This document shows positions 5,624 to 5,630 of a stretch of DNA of 5,630 bases, piece after piece. The stretch's first letter is position 1, and each line of letters opens with the position of its first letter. Under the pieces are notes generated by a model. That model worked only from the letters and a program-made list of their open reading frames with translations. It was not told the DNA's origin and did not search any database. Made by a program: the position numbers and the translations under genes. The stretch lies in contig JAUVAG010000104.1 in the NCBI GenBank assembly GCA_030591825.1, positions 1-5,630 on the forward strand, given 5' to 3'. Origin of the DNA: Dethiosulfatibacter sp. GTDB lineage: Bacteria; Bacillota; Clostridia; Tissierellales; Dethiosulfatibacteraceae.

Positions 5624-5630
5624 TTTCTTG

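Larger units (their letters stand above)
5463..5630 (+). ncRNA. Candidate structured non-coding RNA, 5' portion, continues past the window
   Basis: No gene is seen here, but nearly all of it folds locally. Hairpin A: CAAAACACC (5463-5471)/GGTGTTTTG (5482-5490), 10-base loop. Helix: AGAAAGTT (5501-5508)/AACTTTCT (5554-5561), enclosing hairpin B: GTAAT (5517-5521)/ATTAC (5538-5542) plus CC (5523-5524)/GG (5535-5536), also with a 10-base loop. Hairpin C at 5574-5608 and hairpin D at 5611-5623 follow. The loops of A and B are fully complementary. The segment looks GC-richer than the rest of the intergenic DNA. It does not look like a tRNA, rRNA, tmRNA or a riboswitch I recognise. Large ornate clostridial RNAs (OLE, ROOL or GOLLD type) are possibilities I cannot confirm. 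The strand is assumed, because the folds are nearly symmetric. Confidence 0.45.

Noticed and set aside
5491..5630. 5' end of a group II intron, suggested by GTGCTAG followed by dense structure
   Set aside because: The GTGYG-type 5' consensus is not matched and no domain V or reverse transcriptase is visible in the window.

Overview
The window is AT-rich, has strong AGGAGG-type ribosome binding sites and uses mostly AGA/AGG for arginine. This suggests a low-GC Firmicute, most likely an amino-acid-fermenting Clostridia or Tissierellia member. That placement is inferred from composition and gene content; there is no phylogenetic marker here. All genes are on the + strand.

Layout. (1) Positions 1-354 are the inner part of an anhydro-N-acetylmuramate kinase gene (anmK). 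Its N-terminus lies outside the window, and its C-terminal lobe is missing: the reading frame stops shortly after the PPKSTGRE motif. (2) Positions 403-2922 are a tight two-gene unit. It holds a DDAH/amidinotransferase-fold enzyme (COG1834-like, 291 aa) and, 9 bases later, a RocB-family M20 metallohydrolase (544 aa). (3) Positions 2923-3137 are a non-coding leader with a plausible promoter, a 16-bp tandem repeat and two inverted repeats. (4) Positions 3138-4598 encode an AGCS-family Na+:amino acid symporter. (5) Positions 4649-5410 encode a 253-aa dimethylargininase that, from memory, matches the length and active-site spacing of Pseudomonas DDAH. (6) Positions 5411-5630 contain no gene but are densely folded, and look like the 5' part of a structured RNA that continues past the window.

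How the genes may work together (inference). The symporter would import an amino acid. The two DDAH-fold enzymes would hydrolyse the guanidino group of a free (methyl)arginine-type amino acid, giving citrulline plus ammonia or a methylamine. The RocB-type M20 enzyme would act on a related amide, ureido or peptide bond; citrulline to ornithine is one testable option. This reads as a compact methylarginine or arginine scavenging locus. Its boundaries suggest rearrangement: a truncated anmK on the left and a structured RNA on the right.

Most unusual observation. At 5463-5542 two separate hairpins present 10-base apical loops that are perfectly complementary to each other. A third hairpin (5574-5608) repeats the same TGAAGCGT loop motif, so it competes for the same partner loop. 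This has the geometry of a kissing-loop or switching RNA, and I cannot assign it to a named family from the sequence alone.
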